Positions 62,601 to 64,000 of a stretch of DNA of 64,000 bases are shown piece after piece. The DNA is taken from the NCBI RefSeq assembly GCF_019649055.1, contig NW_026570267.1, positions 806,001 through 870,000 of the forward strand, in the 5' to 3' direction. Each line of letters opens with the position of its first letter. Position 1 is the stretch's first letter. Origin of the DNA: Paramacrobiotus metropolitanus (lineage: Eukaryota > Tardigrada > Eutardigrada > Parachela > Macrobiotidae). Below the pieces are notes generated by a model, which searched no databases, was not told the origin of the DNA, and worked only from the letters and a program-made list of their open reading frames with translations. The translations under genes were made by a program, and so were the position numbers.

Positions 62601-64000
62601 AGTATTTTATGTTATAATGTATTCTAAACATAAAAAGTGGAAGCCGTCGACCGCATGAGCGATTATATCTTGATACGCACGAAACTATTCTTGTACGTAC
62701 TCTGTGTAATATTAATAATGTTACATAAAACCTTTTTTCTAGCACTCTACATAAACGTTCTTGTCAATTTGTTTCAGGTCCTGCATCCTCGATCACCGAT
62801 TTCTTTGGTCATTCGATAGCGACCTGTCCCTTTTACCCGAAAATATTCTGCACATTGCGCATAGTGATGGTTACCCGATGGCCACTCAGTTCGCACAAAT
62901 GCCACCTGCGAAGTTCACCTGTTTCTTTGACATGCTTCCTATGGATGAATTTGTATTTAAGCACATGCTTCCTGGAAGCATCAAAATAGGACTAGAGAGT
63001 TTCAAGTTTTTTTCATTGTGCGGTTTTATAAGTGCCTGTACTTCTGTTTCATTCTGCCTGTAGCAGGGTACCTTGTTCCCGTGAAAATAAATTTAATTGT
63101 GTTGATAAATAGGGCGTTTACAAGCGAATTTATGTATATCAGCATACAAATTACATTTCTTATATAATCTACATAGTTTTCAATACTCCCGAGCAAAACG
63201 GCATGGAAAAAAATATGTGGAGTGAAGTTTAACCTACCGTTAGTTGAGCGGATTTGGTGCTTAACTACGAGTACGGTCATTTTACGTTTAAATCATGTGT
63301 TTTTTCCATTTTTTTACCCGATGCTTTAAATATGTAACAAACATTACTTAATAATTTTATCACTTACGATTGCGTGTAGTGCAGAGGCACGGCATTTGTT
63401 TACTAACGATCCCTGAGAATACACCGATGAAACCGAACATTTCCAGAAGAGGCTAAAATTTGAAAATCCTTGTTGGCTCATGAAGATTAATTATTAGCTT
63501 AATCAAGATACCTCACGATAATAGAAGACAACTAAGCTTGCACGAAATACACTACGAATCGGAACACACGCTAAATAATAAGAAACCGTTAATTTTAATT
63601 AGCAACAAGACATTTAGCGATGCAGTTGTAGATCTAAGTGCTGTGAACGGACATGATTATATTACAATTCCGTTACTGCAAATCCAGATCATTACTGAAA
63701 AAGCAGTTTATATGGGTCAGCAAAAATTCAAACCGCAAGACCACACTCCGCAGAACATCCATAGAAAACAGAATTTCATGTATGTGCATCCTGCGTTTTC
63801 TCTGATAAATCACCCCAGCCTAGTACCAAATTGACTAAATTAAAGGCTACAGTTTACCACATGCTTATTCAATCACCATGTATAAACAATTGCTATGTTG
63901 TAATTTATTTTTGATTTTCTTTTTTAAGAAAACTTCTACAAAATTAAAAGAAACCTGCGTAAATTTAACCGCGCACTTTCAATCATACCCACACTTACCT
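59611..64000. promoter_or_regulatory. Upstream region of the cholinergic locus
   Basis: About 4.4 kb upstream of VAChT on the minus strand. It likely holds regulatory sequence and possibly the first intron of the shared locus. GC-richer sequence at 59900-60700 gives long frames on both strands that look like composition artefacts. A consensus splice donor on the minus strand sits at the window edge (63992-64000). One weak plus-strand gene candidate is at 62655-63063. Confidence 0.35.
62655..63063 (+). CDS. Possible two-exon orphan gene (about 107 aa)
   Basis: Candidate exons 62655-62692 and 62778-63063 join in phase through a gtacgt donor and a tttcag acceptor. The product would start MSDYILIRTKLFL and include SLLPENILHIAHSDGYP, then PPAKFTCFFDMLPMDEF, and end in a hydrophobic Cys/Ser stretch. 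Composition looks protein-like and the splice signals are good, but no family is recognised and a gene this short could arise by chance. It could also be the end of a longer gene with exons I did not find. Confidence 0.3.

Overview
The window is nuclear DNA of an animal. Nearly every gene is broken by GT-AG introns, mostly 60-400 bp with some near 2 kb, the spacing is compact, and the gene set is metazoan: p190RhoGAP, a paired vesicular acetylcholine transporter and choline acetyltransferase locus, RAB28, POMP and a Kazal-domain protein. No residue places the species firmly. The intron style and protein divergence suit a small-genome invertebrate such as an ecdysozoan; a tardigrade-like animal is only a guess. 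All exon models were assembled by eye from reading frame, splice sites, phase agreement and remembered family motifs. No search was run.

Layout from left to right: SNX9/18/33-family sorting nexin (minus, runs off the left edge); small secreted Kazal protein (minus, 3962-5641); COQ4 (minus, 6220-8023) head to head with an SRR1-like gene (plus, 8520-10067), which converges on the splicing factor gene CWC25 (minus, 10314-12163); MAD2L1 (plus, 12881-14010); mitochondrial processing peptidase alpha PMPCA (plus, 14955-17153); a 22-exon p190RhoGAP gene (plus, 18795-30700); a 5 kb gene-poor stretch with decayed coding remnants; a small membrane-protein ORF (plus, 35449-35853) directly before a 3' fragment of the RNA polymerase II subunit RPB2 that carries an in-frame stop (36027-38540); POMP (minus, 39418-40575), with a stray copy of its last exon nearby; a second small membrane-protein ORF (minus, 40702-41004); a terminal-inverted-repeat element (41165-41391); RAB28 (plus, 42736-44804); then the cholinergic locus on the minus strand, with VAChT (56612-59610) upstream of ChAT (46264-52162).

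Most genes are unrelated housekeeping genes packed closely on both strands. The exception is the cholinergic pair. ChAT makes acetylcholine and VAChT loads it into synaptic vesicles, and the same-strand order with VAChT upstream is the arrangement known from nematodes, insects and vertebrates. The most unusual items are the RPB2 fragment, which lacks the N-terminal part of the enzyme yet keeps clean introns and frame apart from one TAG; an alanine at the catalytic glutamine of RAB28; a CWC25 model without its N-terminal region; and two small hydrophobic ORFs that may be related.
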